A stretch of 6,460 nt of DNA from Comamonadaceae bacterium (lineage in GTDB: Bacteria; Pseudomonadota; Gammaproteobacteria; Burkholderiales; Burkholderiaceae_C), in assembly GCA_947464665.1 (NCBI GenBank), contig CANHXV010000115.1, positions 1 to 6,460 of the forward strand, written 5' to 3'. The notes under the pieces are model-generated. The model saw only the letters and a program-made list of their open reading frames with translations. It did no database searches and was not told the DNA's origin. Positions 6,322 to 6,460 of this stretch are shown piece by piece. Positions within the stretch are counted from its first letter, which is position 1; each line of letters starts with the position of its first letter. A program made the translations under genes and the position numbers.

Positions 6322-6460
6322 ATGTCAGTTACCATGCGCGAAATGCTGGAAGCCGGTGTTCATTTTGGACACCAAACACGCTTTTGGAACCCCAAAATGT
6401 CCCCTTTTATTTTTGGACATCGCAACAAAATTCACATCACTAACCTTGAAAAAACTTTGC
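6322..6460 (+). CDS. rpsB: 30S ribosomal protein S2, N-terminal part (cut by window edge)
   Basis: The 46 visible codons begin MSVTMREMLEAGVHFGHQ and continue through RFWNPKMSPFIFGHRNKIHI and TNLEKTL. This is the highly conserved S2 N-terminus (MLxAGVHFGHQTRxWNPKMxPFIFGxRNxIHIINLEKT in many bacteria). S2 binds late to the 30S subunit at the head-body junction and is needed for stable S1 binding. The gene normally has about 250 codons and is followed by tsf (elongation factor Ts), both outside this window. The ATG at 6322 is preferred because of the GGAG site upstream. Expression is probably driven by the promoter near 6172 and modulated through the long leader. Confidence 0.98.
   Translation, partial: MSVTMREMLEAGVHFGHQTRFWNPKMSPFIFGHRNKIHITNLEKTL

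Noticed and set aside
1..6460. A previously undescribed multi-gene system, mobile element or CRISPR array
   Set aside because: All long genes fall in known housekeeping or common enzyme families, no direct repeats, transposase or integrase motifs were seen, and the visible tRNA end shows no attachment-site duplication.

Overview
The window reads as an ordinary chromosomal segment of a betaproteobacterium, most likely Burkholderiales/Comamonadaceae. The RNase R (insertion before the S1 domain, typical motif wording), the SDR ending in ATKMPFAGRG and the N-terminus of ribosomal protein S2 all resemble proteins I recall from that family. Base composition looks moderate (mid-50s % GC by eye, not computed), which would suit Limnohabitans-like relatives, but the genus is a guess.

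Layout. At the left edge are the first 22 bases of a tRNA-Leu gene on the minus strand. Head-to-head with it, 21 bp away, is rnr (RNase R, plus strand, 44-2359). After a 64-bp gap comes a classical short-chain dehydrogenase/reductase (plus, 2424-3188). Its 3' end overlaps by 29 bp the 3' end of a convergent gene for the bifunctional NAD(P)H-hydrate repair enzyme (minus, 3160-4707). Upstream of that gene, on the same strand and 49 bp away, is an amidase-signature hydrolase (minus, 4757-6109), so amidase and nnr probably form a two-gene transcription unit. A 212-bp divergent region (6110-6321) carries a likely extended -10 promoter and a leader with several possible hairpins. It precedes rpsB (ribosomal protein S2, plus, 6322 to the window edge, 46 codons visible).

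How the genes relate. rnr (RNA decay and quality control), tRNA-Leu and rpsB are translation and RNA housekeeping. Nnr repairs hydrated NADH/NADPH, and the SDR probably uses NADP(H), but nothing in the sequence links the two functionally. The amidase has no GatB or GatC gene beside it and its substrate cannot be read from the sequence.

I see no mobile element, CRISPR array, prophage, toxin-antitoxin pair or defence module, and no evidence for a new multi-gene system. The best candidates for a second look are the structured rpsB leader, whose helices may compete, and the compact tRNA-Leu/rnr junction, where the rnr start codon lies in a probable tRNA promoter and RNase R lacks its usual N-terminal helix-turn-helix segment. 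No stretch above 300 bases is without a gene.
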